Of a DNA stretch of 64,000 nucleotides, positions 15,782 to 24,126 are shown piece after piece. Positions within the stretch are counted from its first letter, which is position 1; the number at the start of each line of letters is the position of its first letter. This stretch comes from JOPF133 sp052144935 (GTDB lineage: Bacteria > Acidobacteriota > Terriglobia > Bryobacterales > Bryobacteraceae): assembly GCA_052144935.1 (NCBI GenBank), contig JBKQPR010000134.1:1-64000 (forward strand), given 5' to 3'. The notes beneath the pieces were generated by a model. It was not told the DNA's origin. It worked only from the letters and a program-made list of their open reading frames with translations, and did not search any database. Made by a program: the position numbers and the translations under genes.

Positions 15782-16594
15782 TCAGAGTACGTCCGCGAAC
15801 CCGCGTTTCATATGGCGGAAGAACAAGCCACCGGCAATGAATGCCGCGGCGCTCAAGGCCCCCACGACCGCCAAATCGCGGAAGTCCGGCACGCGGGAGC
15901 TCAACAGCAAGACGCGGTAGGCCCGTACCAGATAATAAAAAGGATTCGCCGCCAGCAGCCCTCTCGCTCCGCGAGGAAACTGGCTGGCAGCCAGGAAGAT
16001 CGGCGTCAGCCAGAACCAGAACGTCAGCACTACCGTAAGAATCTGCGCGGTGTCCCGCAAAAAAACCTGCAGGCTGGCCACAATCCATCCCAAACCCACC
16101 GCCAGCAGTCCAAGCACGAAGATGTACACCGGAAGCAGGATCAGAAAGATGCTGATCTGGTTCAGGTAGACCGCCGCCACCACGATCATCAGGGTGAGCG
16201 CGAGCAGGTGGCTGGCCAGAGAGGAAAGGAACACCGACACTGGAATCATCTCCGCCGGAAACACCGTTTTGGTGATGAGGTTGGCCTGCTCCAGCAGGCT
16301 GGAGGCGGAACGGGTCAGGGTTTCGTTGAACAACATCCAGGGCAGCATGCCGGCGAACAGGAAAAGCGGATAATTCTTGGTGACCTCACCATCAGGCACC
16401 TTCTGCCCGAGGCAGACTTGAAAAATGAAGACCCAGCTCGCGAGCAGCACCAGCGGATGAATCAATCCCCAGATCCAGCCCATGGCCGAACCCACGAAGC
16501 GCTGCTCGAAATCGCGCCGCACCAGTTGGAACAGCAGGCTGCGACGGTCCACCAAATTACGCAGAAAAAAAGTTCCGGGAATTTTTCTGGCCAC
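15782..16594 (-). CDS. ABC-2 type permease, polysaccharide export (Wzm/TagG-like)
   Basis: 270 residues with six hydrophobic helices in the ABC-2 pattern. The amphipathic N-terminus 'LLFQLVRRDFEQRFVGSAMGWIWGLIHPL' is characteristic of O-antigen, teichoic acid and capsule exporters, as is 'FPAEMIPVSVFLSSL' in the middle and 'ANPFYYLVRAYR' near the end. It would pair with a Wzt-type ATPase, which is not found in the window. The start is GTG 16594; a sigma-70-like promoter with its -10 at 16604-16609 puts the transcript start only a few bases before the GTG, so the mRNA may be leaderless. Confidence 0.85.
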   Translation of the reverse strand: MARKIPGTFFLRNLVDRRSLLFQLVRRDFEQRFVGSAMGWIWGLIHPLVLLASWVFIFQVCLGQKVPDGEVTKNYPLFLFAGMLPWMLFNETLTRSASSLLEQANLITKTVFPAEMIPVSVFLSSLASHLLALTLMIVVAAVYLNQISIFLILLPVYIFVLGLLAVGLGWIVASLQVFLRDTAQILTVVLTFWFWLTPIFLAASQFPRGARGLLAANPFYYLVRAYRVLLLSSRVPDFRDLAVVGALSAAAFIAGGLFFRHMKRGFADVL

Positions 16595-16603
16595 GCTGGC
16601 AAC

Positions 16604-16632
16604 ATAATAGCTTTTTTTTCAATCACTTGCAA
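16604..16632 (-). promoter_or_regulatory. Sigma-70-like promoter of the ABC-2 permease gene
   Basis: Minus strand: TTGCAA (16632-16627), 17-base spacer with eight A residues, TATTAT (16609-16604). The GTG start at 16594 is ten bases below the -10. Confidence 0.6.
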
Positions 16633-16646
16633 CCTGCATTTTAATG

Positions 16647-16675
16647 TTGACAAGCGGCCCTTGGGCTGTTACAGT
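16647..16675 (+). promoter_or_regulatory. Sigma-70-like promoter of the M23 peptidase gene
   Basis: TTGACA (16647-16652), 17-base spacer, TACAGT (16670-16675). Divergent from the permease promoter with 14 bases between the two -35 boxes, so a shared regulator could act on both. Confidence 0.6.
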
Positions 16676-16767
16676 TTCAGTTTCGCCAATTGAGCCGTTC
16701 AAAATAGCCCCCCCGGCCCCGAGGTGCGTTATCGCCTCGAATCCAAATGGGCCGGCCGGAGAAGACT

Positions 16768-17661
16768 ATGAAGCAAGAATATTTCGTAGTGGTGCTGGCG
16801 CACTCGTTACGCGGCAGGCTGCGCCGGATTCACGTCCCCCATCAGGCCGTCTACGCGATCCTCTGCCTGGCGCTCCTAGGCTGCTTCTCCGTGTTTGGAT
16901 TCGTCGCCAGTTATGCCCGCATGGCATGGAAGGTCGCCAATTACAATGCCTTGCGGCGCGAGGCCGACGGTCTCCGCGCTCGTTACCAGTTCTTGCAGAG
17001 CGTGGTCAACCAGCGCAATGAGCAGTTGGCCAGCCTGCAGCTTTTCGCCAAGGAAGTCAGCGCGGCATTCGACATCAAGGAAAAGTTGGACGGTCCGGCC
17101 GACATCTCCGAAGGCAAGCTGGTTCCCACCTTCGACGAGAGCGTGGAGGACTACAATTATCTGCGCAACGTCAACGCGCTGTCCCTCCCTAGCCGCCGCT
17201 CCGCGCGGTATTACCCGCCGGTCAACGCCAGGCCCGACGGCTGGCCGGTGGATGGTGTCGTGATCGGCGTGTTCGGCCTGCGCATGGACCCGTTCTCCGG
17301 TGAAGGCGCATTCCACAAGGGCATCGATATCCGCGCCGCGACCGGCACGCCCGTGCGCTCCACCGCCGAGGGAACTGTGATCCACGCCGGCTGGGAAATG
17401 AGCGGATACGGCCGCCTGGTGGTGGTGGATCACGGCGGCGGCACGCAGACCTGGTATGCACACCTTTCCCGCTTCAACGTCACCGTCGGCCAATATGTGC
17501 GCCGCTTCGACGTGATCGGCGCGGTGGGCAGCACCGGGCGCGTGACCGCGCCGCACTTGCACTACGAGGTGCACATTGGCGGCGGGCCGAAAAACCCCTA
17601 TTCCTTCCTGGGGAAGCCCGGCGTATCCCAAACCCCGCCGCTACCGCAACTTGCATTCTGA
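16768..17661 (+). CDS. M23-family metallopeptidase, membrane-anchored
   Basis: 297 residues. Positively charged N-terminus, one membrane helix (about 28-50, 'AILCLALLGCFSVFGFVA'), a coiled-coil (about 62-105, 'READGLRARYQFLQSVVNQRNEQLASLQ') and a C-terminal LytM domain. Zinc ligands are His183 and Asp187 in 'HKGID' and His265 in 'HLHYE', with 'HLSRF' in between. The layout is that of divisome or envelope endopeptidases and their regulators, which cut peptidoglycan cross-links or activate amidases. All catalytic residues are present, so it is probably active. ATG 16768 follows 'ggagaa'; own promoter at 16647-16675. Confidence 0.9.
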   Translation: MKQEYFVVVLAHSLRGRLRRIHVPHQAVYAILCLALLGCFSVFGFVASYARMAWKVANYNALRREADGLRARYQFLQSVVNQRNEQLASLQLFAKEVSAAFDIKEKLDGPADISEGKLVPTFDESVEDYNYLRNVNALSLPSRRSARYYPPVNARPDGWPVDGVVIGVFGLRMDPFSGEGAFHKGIDIRAATGTPVRSTAEGTVIHAGWEMSGYGRLVVVDHGGGTQTWYAHLSRFNVTVGQYVRRFDVIGAVGSTGRVTAPHLHYEVHIGGGPKNPYSFLGKPGVSQTPPLPQLAF

Positions 17662-17710
17662 GCTTTCGGGGGCGGTCCGGCACCCGCAACAGAGGGGGTG
17701 AACTGCGCCA

Positions 17711-17920
17711 TCAAGGGTTCGGCCCCCGGGCCGGTCCGGGAAGTTGCCGGCGCGAGTGCCGAGTCATGAAGTGCAGCAGATCCTCTTCGGTGATGCGCCA
17801 TGTGGAGCCGACCCGAAAACCGCGCAGCAGCCCCGAGGAAAGCCAATGGTACACAGTCTGACGCTCGACTTTGACCTTGCGGGCTACCTCCGCGGGTGTA
17901 TACAAACTCGGCAGCGCCAT
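17711..17920 (-). CDS. Small excisionase-type helix-turn-helix protein
   Basis: 69 residues. 'LYTPAEVARKVKVERQTVYHWLSSGLLRGFRVGSTWRITEEDLLHFM' is the MerR-like excisionase/AlpA helix-turn-helix with the Trp-Arg wing. Such proteins bind DNA as small regulators or recombination directionality factors. No recombinase is adjacent, and many chromosomal copies simply act as regulators, so no role is assigned. ATG 17920 is preceded by 'ccggag'. Its start lies 130 bases from the divergent Hpt gene. Confidence 0.75.
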   Translation of the reverse strand: MALPSLYTPAEVARKVKVERQTVYHWLSSGLLRGFRVGSTWRITEEDLLHFMTRHSRRQLPGPARGPNP

Positions 17921-18049
17921 AACTCCGGCTCTTCCAACTTCATTGGATGCACCCTCGCGGTATCGGGTTTCGACGTGCGAATCCCGCCCCAAGCGCGCGC
18001 CAGCGCAGCTTGAGATTGCAGGCGATTCAGCCGATAATGAGGCTTCCGC

Positions 18050-18439
18050 ATGGAACCGAAACCCGTTCCCACCGACGCACCCGAGAGTCGCCCAGGATGG
18101 GCGCTCCCCGAAGCATTGGAATATCTTGCCCAGAGCGGCGCCGCCAATTTGGTTACGGAGATTATGGACGATTTTCGCACCGACGTGGCGGCGCGCCTGC
18201 TCAAATTGCGCCAGGCCGTGGCGGATAACTACGGTCCCGGCATTAAGATCGAGGCGCATTCCATCAAGGGCAGCGCCGCGCAAATGGGCGCTTCGGACCT
18301 GGCCGCCGCCTGCCTCAAGCTGGAAATCGACGCCGGCCCCGATAAGTGGAGCCTCGCCGGTCCACAGGTGGAGGCAATTCAGGCGCTATTCGATCAGGTC
18401 TGCCTGGCCATCGGGCGCCACCCACTCGGCGGAAAATAA
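18050..18439 (+). CDS. Hpt-domain phosphotransfer protein
   Basis: 129 residues, all helical. The phosphorylation site is His70 in 'EAHSIKGSAAQMGA', the standard Hpt signature, with 'FRTDVAARLLKLRQA' before and 'LKLEIDAG' after. It would pass phosphate between a hybrid histidine kinase and a response regulator; no partner is in the window. Hydrophobic and charged spacing otherwise matches stand-alone Hpt proteins. Confidence 0.85.
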   Translation: MEPKPVPTDAPESRPGWALPEALEYLAQSGAANLVTEIMDDFRTDVAARLLKLRQAVADNYGPGIKIEAHSIKGSAAQMGASDLAAACLKLEIDAGPDKWSLAGPQVEAIQALFDQVCLAIGRHPLGGK

Positions 18440-18793
18440 AGCCGCCGCCGGGGGCCATAGTCCCGTACCATGGCCGGCCCGCCTCGGGAATTCGATCGCC
18501 GCGGGTGCAGATGTTGCCGGAGCAAGCCCACTCCGCGCCCGGCATGGAAGCCAGCATCAGGCCAAGGGAATCGTGCCGGTGACAGTGACCGTACCGGAGG
18601 TGGCCCCGCCCGGCGCGCCGTTCGAGACCGTCGCCGTGTTATGAGCAGGGAATTCGGGAACGGCAGTCCCTCTTCCCGGCCGGTGGGGCGCTCGGCGCCC
18701 GGAGATTTCAATCCCGTAGCGGTGGACAAAGCCCACGCGCCGTCAAGGGCGGCGGATCGGGCCGGGCGCAACGGTAGCACGAACGGGCGGCTT
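18440..18793. other. Intergenic, 354 bp, no gene
   Basis: No convincing gene. One plus-strand frame ends 'VPVTVTVPEVAPPGAPFETVAVL' at 18644, which resembles the end of a secreted beta-rich protein and may be a gene remnant, but too little remains to tell. Confidence 0.4.
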
Positions 18794-21034
18794 CTACTGG
18801 TGGGGCTGAGGGCCGCCTTTTTGCCGGAAGACGCTTCTCTTGGCGACCGGTACACCGGCGGCGGTGCCGGCCGGCGGCGGGTCGCCGATCACCAGGACGA
18901 AACCGTCGCTCACTCCGCCCGCGTAGCCGCCCTGCGCCGAGGCAGGCGAGGTGGGAAGGCCGATATTGCCGTAGCCTGTCACGAACATGGTTCCGTCCGC
19001 CCCCACGGCGATCGAGGCAGGAAAGTAGTTCGCGGCGCCGCCCATGTAAGTGGAAAAGACAATCCCGTTGAGGCCGCTCACGCCGCGCCGGATTTCAGTA
19101 ATAAACAAGTCGACGCCGCCGGGCCAGGTCCCCTGCAAGGCATTGTTAGTGACCGGGAAATTAGGAGATAGCGTATACCCGGCTACATAAATGTTTCCCG
19201 CGTCATCGCTCGTCACTGAAGTGCCCGTGTCGCCGGAGGAGCCGCCCAGGTAACTGGAGTACAGAAGCCCCTGGGTGAAAGGCAGATTCGGATTGAGCAC
19301 GGCGACCCATGCGTCGGTATCTCCCCCGTAGGTGTGCTGCACGGCATCGGGAGTCACCGGGAAATTCGGCGAGATGGTGTAGCCGGTAATGATCACGTTG
19401 CCGTTGGGGTCGAAGGCCATGCCCAACACCGCATCGTTTTTCGAACCGCCGAAATAAGTGGCGTACACCAGGCAGTTCAGGCCCGATTGAGTAAGGTCCA
19501 TGATGCCAACGATGACATCTTCGCCGCCGAAGGGCGAGGCCGAGTACTGGTATCCGGCCATGGCGAACTCCGTGGAGAAGGTGGAGGCGGAGAAATAGAC
19601 GAGATTGTTGGGTCCCAGCAGGATATTAGCCCCGTAGTCGTCATCTTCGCCGCCGATATAGCTGGAATACAGCAGGGCGCCGCTATTGGGGTTCATTTCG
19701 GCGATAAAGACGTCCGAGTCCCCCCACAAGGCGGATTGATAGGCGCTGACAGTGACCGGAAAGTCGCTGGAAAGAGCGGTGCCGACCATATACATGTTCT
19801 GATTGGCGTCCACCGCAATGCCGGTCGCACTATCGTTGCCGGTGGTGCCGGACAGGTAACTCGAATAGAGCAGAGATATGCCGCCGTATAGCGCGGGATT
19901 GAGCTGATACACGTAACAGGACTGGTTGGTTGCGCCGCCGGTGGTTTGATAGGAGTTGCCGGCCATGGGGAAATCCGTGGATGTGGTGGAGCCGGTTACA
20001 TAGAAGATTCCGTTGGCGTCCACATCCAGCCCGAGCGGTACGTCGTCGCCGCTGCCGCCGATATAAGAAGAATAGACCGGCTGAAATCCGCCCGAGGGAG
20101 TAGTATCCAGGATTTGTATGAAATTGTCGATCCCGGCGTCGTAATCGTTGTTATAAGCGCCGTTGATGTAAGGGATCTGGCCGGTGTCGGTCTGGCCGGC
20201 GAGATAGAGAAGCCCGCCAGTTTCAAGCCCTGACGGAAGGGCAATAGAAAAAGAACTGGGCAGCAACTTGGCGGCGTTCACCCGGTCGGTGCCGGGGCCG
20301 CCTAGGTAAGTGCAGTACTCGATGGCCGGATCGACCACCAGGGGTTTGGAGTGGTCATACCGGCCCAGCCGCAGTTTGACGGCGCCATCGGCCATCAAAC
20401 GGTACGCCCCGGAGACCTCGCGCCGCGCGCCGGAGGGATCCTCCTGATAGACATAAGGCTTGTGCTGCACGAGCTTGCGCCCGGCGGTTTCGAGGACCAG
20501 GTCGCCCTCGGGCGAAAGGCTGACGTGCGCGGGTCCGTCGAATTTCATGGCGATGGCGGCCGGGTCGGCGCCGGGCTGGAGCACGAAATCGTATTCCAGC
20601 AAGTTGCGGCTGCCGTAGTAGACCAGGTCCACACCGGGGTACACCGAGCGATAGCGAACCTTGGCGTAGTTCTTGACGCCAGTGTGCCAGTTTTCCCTGT
20701 GGCCGAGAAAGTAATCGGTGCGGCCGGCGAGCGGATCGAGCGGCTCGATGACGGCCTGGGGATTGGAGTTGGCGAGCGAAATGCCGGCATGGGCCGAACC
20801 GGGGATGGAAAACACGGGACCGTTGGCGGTGAGCAGGAGGGTGTAATTGCCGGCGCGCGCCACATAGCGGACGGCCGGGTCGAACTGGCCCTGGTTGGCT
20901 TCAAAGCGCAGCGGCATGCGAGCCAGCGCGGCCTGCGCGGTGGCGGGCGAAGCGTTATGCGCCGCTGGGCGCCCGGCGGCGCCAAGCGCCGAGGCGGCCG
21001 ACACGAACAACACGATGGCGAGCGGACGAAACAT
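18794..21034 (-). CDS. Secreted SBBP-repeat beta-propeller protein
   Basis: 746 residues from ATG 21034, with a signal peptide 'MFRPLAIVLFVSAASALGAAG'. Residues about 40-245 match the N-terminal domain common to these proteins ('LRFEANQGQFDPAVRYVARAGNYTLLLT', 'YPGVDLVYYGSRNLLEYDFVLQPGADP', 'DPAIEYCTYLGG'). The rest is about nine SBBP repeats, each with a 'YSSYLGG' type strand followed by 'G.AVDANGN.Y..G.T.S.DFPVT'. This predicts an exported beta-propeller of unknown function, common in Acidobacteria and Planctomycetes. No PEP-CTERM or membrane anchor at the C-terminus. Confidence 0.88.
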   Translation of the reverse strand: MFRPLAIVLFVSAASALGAAGRPAAHNASPATAQAALARMPLRFEANQGQFDPAVRYVARAGNYTLLLTANGPVFSIPGSAHAGISLANSNPQAVIEPLDPLAGRTDYFLGHRENWHTGVKNYAKVRYRSVYPGVDLVYYGSRNLLEYDFVLQPGADPAAIAMKFDGPAHVSLSPEGDLVLETAGRKLVQHKPYVYQEDPSGARREVSGAYRLMADGAVKLRLGRYDHSKPLVVDPAIEYCTYLGGPGTDRVNAAKLLPSSFSIALPSGLETGGLLYLAGQTDTGQIPYINGAYNNDYDAGIDNFIQILDTTPSGGFQPVYSSYIGGSGDDVPLGLDVDANGIFYVTGSTTSTDFPMAGNSYQTTGGATNQSCYVYQLNPALYGGISLLYSSYLSGTTGNDSATGIAVDANQNMYMVGTALSSDFPVTVSAYQSALWGDSDVFIAEMNPNSGALLYSSYIGGEDDDYGANILLGPNNLVYFSASTFSTEFAMAGYQYSASPFGGEDVIVGIMDLTQSGLNCLVYATYFGGSKNDAVLGMAFDPNGNVIITGYTISPNFPVTPDAVQHTYGGDTDAWVAVLNPNLPFTQGLLYSSYLGGSSGDTGTSVTSDDAGNIYVAGYTLSPNFPVTNNALQGTWPGGVDLFITEIRRGVSGLNGIVFSTYMGGAANYFPASIAVGADGTMFVTGYGNIGLPTSPASAQGGYAGGVSDGFVLVIGDPPPAGTAAGVPVAKRSVFRQKGGPQPHQ

Positions 21035-21529
21035 AGAATAACCTTCATTAGAACATGCAGGAGCGTGGTGGAAAACTGGGCGCGCCATTCACAGGCGTGA
21101 AAGCTGGAGTCATTCCAAGGAGAACTCTGGGGCAGGTGTGCGCGGGCGCGAGATGCCAGGGCAGAGATGGACCTACGGTCCTGGGGCGAAGGAGCGTGCG
21201 GTTTACAGCCTTGCAAGATACGACGAGCGGCGCGGGCCATCTGAAAGGCGTCCCCGGAGGGCTGCCCCGCCCGGGGCGGGCTTTACCAATGCAGCCCGGC
21301 TGTCTTCCGCGGGCGGCGAGGGTGGATGCGGTTGTTACTGTGCGGTGCTCCGTGGGCGACGCCAGTGCAACGTCCGCTTGTGAAAGCTCCGTTGGAGGCT
21401 CAGGCGGCGCAACGTGCGCCCGCCCTTGCCTGGTGGCGGCCGCGCCACTTGACAGTTCCTCTCCGCCGTCGCTGGTTAGCCCGGATGCTGGCCACCCTAC
21501 GACTAGGGCGCCAGCCGCTCCTTCCAGAC
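21035..21529. other. Intergenic, 495 bp, no gene recognised
   Basis: Upstream region of the SBBP gene and downstream region of higA. Open plus-strand frames here are Arg/Pro-rich translations of GC-rich DNA and show no family features. A GC-rich palindrome gcccggggcgggc near 21270 is the only structure noticed. Confidence 0.4.
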
Positions 21530-21814
21530 CTACGAGGCCAGGCGGTATCGTTTAACGTCGATCTTCTCCTGACGGATCTTGGCCAGCTCGTAGTTGACCT
21601 GTAAGCGCATCCACATATCCGGGCTGCTGCCGAATGCCTTAGACAGCCGCACTGCCATTTCCGGGGACACCCCGGTCTTTTCGTTTACCAGATTGTTTAG
21701 GGTCTGCCGCGTCACGCCGAGCGCCTTAGCGGCACCGGTGACGCTGAGTCCGAGCGGGCCCAGGCACATGGTCCGGACGAGCCGGCCGGGGTGAGAGGGG
21801 TTCTTCATGGGCAT
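21530..21814 (-). CDS. higA: HigA-family antitoxin
   Basis: 94 residues. The VapI/HigA helix-turn-helix is clear: 'HPGRLVRTMCLGPLGLSVTGAAKALGVTRQTLNNLVNEKTGVSPEMAVRLSKAFGSSPDMWMRLQVNYEL'. It would bind and neutralise HigB and repress the operon. Start ATG 21814 has 'ggag' eight bases upstream. It lies 11 bases after the toxin gene, in the toxin-first order typical of higBA. Confidence 0.92.
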   Translation of the reverse strand: MPMKNPSHPGRLVRTMCLGPLGLSVTGAAKALGVTRQTLNNLVNEKTGVSPEMAVRLSKAFGSSPDMWMRLQVNYELAKIRQEKIDVKRYRLAS

Positions 21815-21825
21815 AAATACGTCTC

Positions 21826-22101
21826 CTAGTGGTAGTCCACGAGGTCCACGTCGTGTGCGTTGCCGTCAAGAAAGCGAAACGTGATCCGCCAATTTCCGCT
21901 CACGCTGACGGACCAGACGCCCTCTTGATCGCCCTTCAGCTCATGTAGCCGGAGACCGGGAAGGTCCATATCCGCGGCGCTTCCGGCGGCATCCAGGGTA
22001 GTTAGAATATCGGCGATCCTAGCGCGAAGATTGGCATCGACGTAGCGCGGCTTGCCGTTGTACATGCTCTTCAGCCCGCGATGGCGGAAGGTCTCGATCA
22101 G
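21826..22101 (-). CDS. higB: HigB-family toxin (RelE/ParE fold), non-ATG start
   Basis: 91 residues counted from a CTG at 22101. The family core is complete: 'IETFRHRGLKSMYNG', 'LDAAGSAADMDLPGLRLHELKGDQEGVWSVSVSGNWRITFRFLDGNAHDVDLVDYH', including the Arg and His/Tyr residues expected for a ribosome-dependent mRNA endonuclease. Homologues begin at 'MI(E/K)SFRHKGL', which here reads CTG-ATC-GAG. No ATG is available nearby and upstream codons look non-coding. A consensus promoter ends seven bases before the CTG, so the message is probably leaderless. Confidence 0.85.
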   Translation of the reverse strand: MIETFRHRGLKSMYNGKPRYVDANLRARIADILTTLDAAGSAADMDLPGLRLHELKGDQEGVWSVSVSGNWRITFRFLDGNAHDVDLVDYH

Positions 22102-22108
22102 AACTTCA

Positions 22109-22137
22109 ATTGTAGCGTGACAATGGTCAGTTATCAA
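22109..22137 (-). promoter_or_regulatory. Consensus sigma-70-like promoter of higBA
   Basis: Minus strand: TTGATA (22137-22132), exactly 17 bases, TACAAT (22114-22109). The predicted transcript start falls on or next to the CTG start of higB. Confidence 0.7.
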
Positions 22138-22188
22138 CGGAAATGGTGATGATGGATTTCCGCCGCAGTTGATCGGCCGGCGCGCGAG

Positions 22189-23103
22189 GTGAAGCGTTGG
22201 CCCGATATTTGCCCGTTCACGGTAGAATTGCAGTTTGTGGCCAAAACGCTTCCCAGCACCGCTGTGACCATAATTGAGTATCTGCACGAGAGACTCGGGA
22301 TTGTTCCTCCCACCGTCGCCGGCCGGCCGACGAGTCTGGACGTGAACGACGACTGCGCCGTCATCCTCAGCACCGTCCTGGAGGTCGTTAAGGCCGTGCC
22401 TGATGATCTCCTACGGGTGACGGCGGAGCAACGCGCACAATTGCTTGCTGCGACGCAGGACTTGGCTCACACGGTCGGGTTGCTCAAGAGCCAAGACGTT
22501 GTCTCGCGCAGATCCCACGGGTACCCCGTATTGCGACCGATGCAATGGCTGGAACGGGTGCAACCATTCGTGTACAATCGGTATGCCACCGAGGTGATTC
22601 GTGACGTGCTGAGGCAATGCCCAGATGAAGTTGTCCAGCCGTCAACCCGCGACCTGCCATTCATCGCCGATACCGGTTTGCGGGAGAGTCTGCGGCTCGA
22701 TGTCAGCGCCGTCAACATCGCACTGACCGGCGGCGAGTACAAGGCGGCAACAGTCCTCGGCGGTTCGGTCGTGGAGGCACTGCTGCTGTGGGGATTATCG
22801 CGGAAAACCAGCTCCGATCGGCAAACCTTTATCGGCACCGCGACCAGCGGGAACCACTTGGCTCGGTCACCCGATCCCGATCCTAACAAGTGGGATCTGA
22901 ATACCTTTATTGAGGTCGCCGTGGCGGGGAACCTCATCCGGCAAGAAACTGCTGCCATTGCTCGGATCGCAAAAGATTTTCGGAACCTCATCCACCCCGG
23001 ACGGTCAAACCGGCTAAATCAAGTATGCGACCGCGGCACAGCACTCGCTGCCATCTCTGCCGTGGAGCACGTGATCACCGATTTCACGAACAACCCGCCA
23101 TAA
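22189..23103 (+). CDS. Hypothetical protein, HEPN-like C-terminal motif
   Basis: 304 residues from GTG 22189; a second GTG at 22237 is equally possible and neither has a clear ribosome site. Mostly helical. 'YLHERLGIVPPTVAGRPTSLDVNDDCAVILSTVLEVVKAVPDDLL' is the N-terminal part. The C-terminal third has 'EYKAATVLGGSVVEALLLWGL' and 'AIARIAKDFRNLIHPGR', the latter like the R-x(4-6)-H segment of HEPN-type RNases and of abortive-infection proteins. Not assigned to a known family. It is divergent from higBA, with its 5' end over the higB promoter region, so the two may be co-regulated; a defence role is only a guess. Confidence 0.6.
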   Translation: MKRWPDICPFTVELQFVAKTLPSTAVTIIEYLHERLGIVPPTVAGRPTSLDVNDDCAVILSTVLEVVKAVPDDLLRVTAEQRAQLLAATQDLAHTVGLLKSQDVVSRRSHGYPVLRPMQWLERVQPFVYNRYATEVIRDVLRQCPDEVVQPSTRDLPFIADTGLRESLRLDVSAVNIALTGGEYKAATVLGGSVVEALLLWGLSRKTSSDRQTFIGTATSGNHLARSPDPDPNKWDLNTFIEVAVAGNLIRQETAAIARIAKDFRNLIHPGRSNRLNQVCDRGTALAAISAVEHVITDFTNNPP

Positions 23104-23166
23104 CAAGAAATCCGGTAGCGGGCTCCTTGCATAAACCCGGAGCCTCTCCATCATTCGGCCCGGAGC

Positions 23167-24117
23167 CTACGGCGCCGGTTCCACATGCACCAGCACGTCG
23201 GCTACCCAATCGAGGGTGTCCATGACGCGGAGGCGGACCTGGTGCGCCACCTCGTGCGATTGGCGCACGGTCATTTCGGGATCGACTTCCAGGTGCAGGT
23301 CCACGTGGTAGCGCAAGCCGGTTTTGCGGGCAAAGCACTTTTCTACGCCGCGCACGCGAGGGACACTGGCGGCGGCGGCGCGAATCTGGCCCATCATGGC
23401 CTCGTCCGGCATGGTATCCATCAGTTGCATGGTGGTATCCCAGGCAACCCGGACTCCGGCGGAAATGACGATCAGGCCGACCACGAAGCCGCCATACCGG
23501 TCGGCGTCCAGGAAGCGCCTGGGATCGCGGAACGTCAAGCCCACGGCGCACAGCGCGACGATCGCGGAGATGGAATCCATGGCATCGTGCCAGGCGTCGG
23601 CGGTGAGCGCGGTGCTTTTGATCTTGCGGCCATGATGGAATTTGAGGCCGGCCAGCGCGCTCTTGGCGGCCAGCGACAGGAACAGCGGCCAGACCACGTA
23701 GCCCGCCAGCGGCTCCCGCGGCTGGCCCAGGCGTTGGATTGACAGGGCGGAAATCAGGGCGCCTCCCACGGAAAGCGCCAGGCCGGTCAGCAGACCGCTG
23801 ACAATTTCGAGGCGGCCGTGCCCGTAGGGGTGGTCTTGGTCGGCAGGCTTGGCCGCCAGCGTCAGCCCCAGCAGGACGATGCCGGAACCGAAGAAGTCGC
23901 CGGCCGATTCCAGCCCGTCGGCCACCACGGCAGTGGAATGGCCCGCCAAACCGGTGAGAATTTTGAGGACCGCCAGCAGGGCGGTGACGATCATTCCGGC
24001 GAGGGCGATGCGTTGCCCGATGCGCACCTCCGCTCGCTGAAGAGACGCCCTCTGGGCAGTTTTGCCGGCCCGGCTCGGGGGCGCCCCTGGGGCCCGGCTC
24101 GGATCAGGCACTGTCAC
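23167..24117 (-). CDS. Cation diffusion facilitator (CDF) transporter
   Basis: 316 residues, six membrane helices. The zinc-site residues are seen as 'DGLESAGDF' (helix 2, Asp pair) and 'DAWHDAMDS' (helix 5, HxxxD), and the cytoplasmic C-terminal domain has 'DTMPDEAMMGQI' and 'VHVEP'. Exchanges Zn2+, Fe2+, Mn2+ or similar for protons; metal not predictable. GTG/ATG 24117 starts a 40-residue basic N-terminal extension. Its start lies nine bases from the aceE stop on the same strand, so it may be co-transcribed with pyruvate dehydrogenase. Confidence 0.9.
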   Translation of the reverse strand: MTVPDPSRAPGAPPSRAGKTAQRASLQRAEVRIGQRIALAGMIVTALLAVLKILTGLAGHSTAVVADGLESAGDFFGSGIVLLGLTLAAKPADQDHPYGHGRLEIVSGLLTGLALSVGGALISALSIQRLGQPREPLAGYVVWPLFLSLAAKSALAGLKFHHGRKIKSTALTADAWHDAMDSISAIVALCAVGLTFRDPRRFLDADRYGGFVVGLIVISAGVRVAWDTTMQLMDTMPDEAMMGQIRAAAASVPRVRGVEKCFARKTGLRYHVDLHLEVDPEMTVRQSHEVAHQVRLRVMDTLDWVADVLVHVEPAP

Positions 24118-24126
24118 GGCGCGGCA

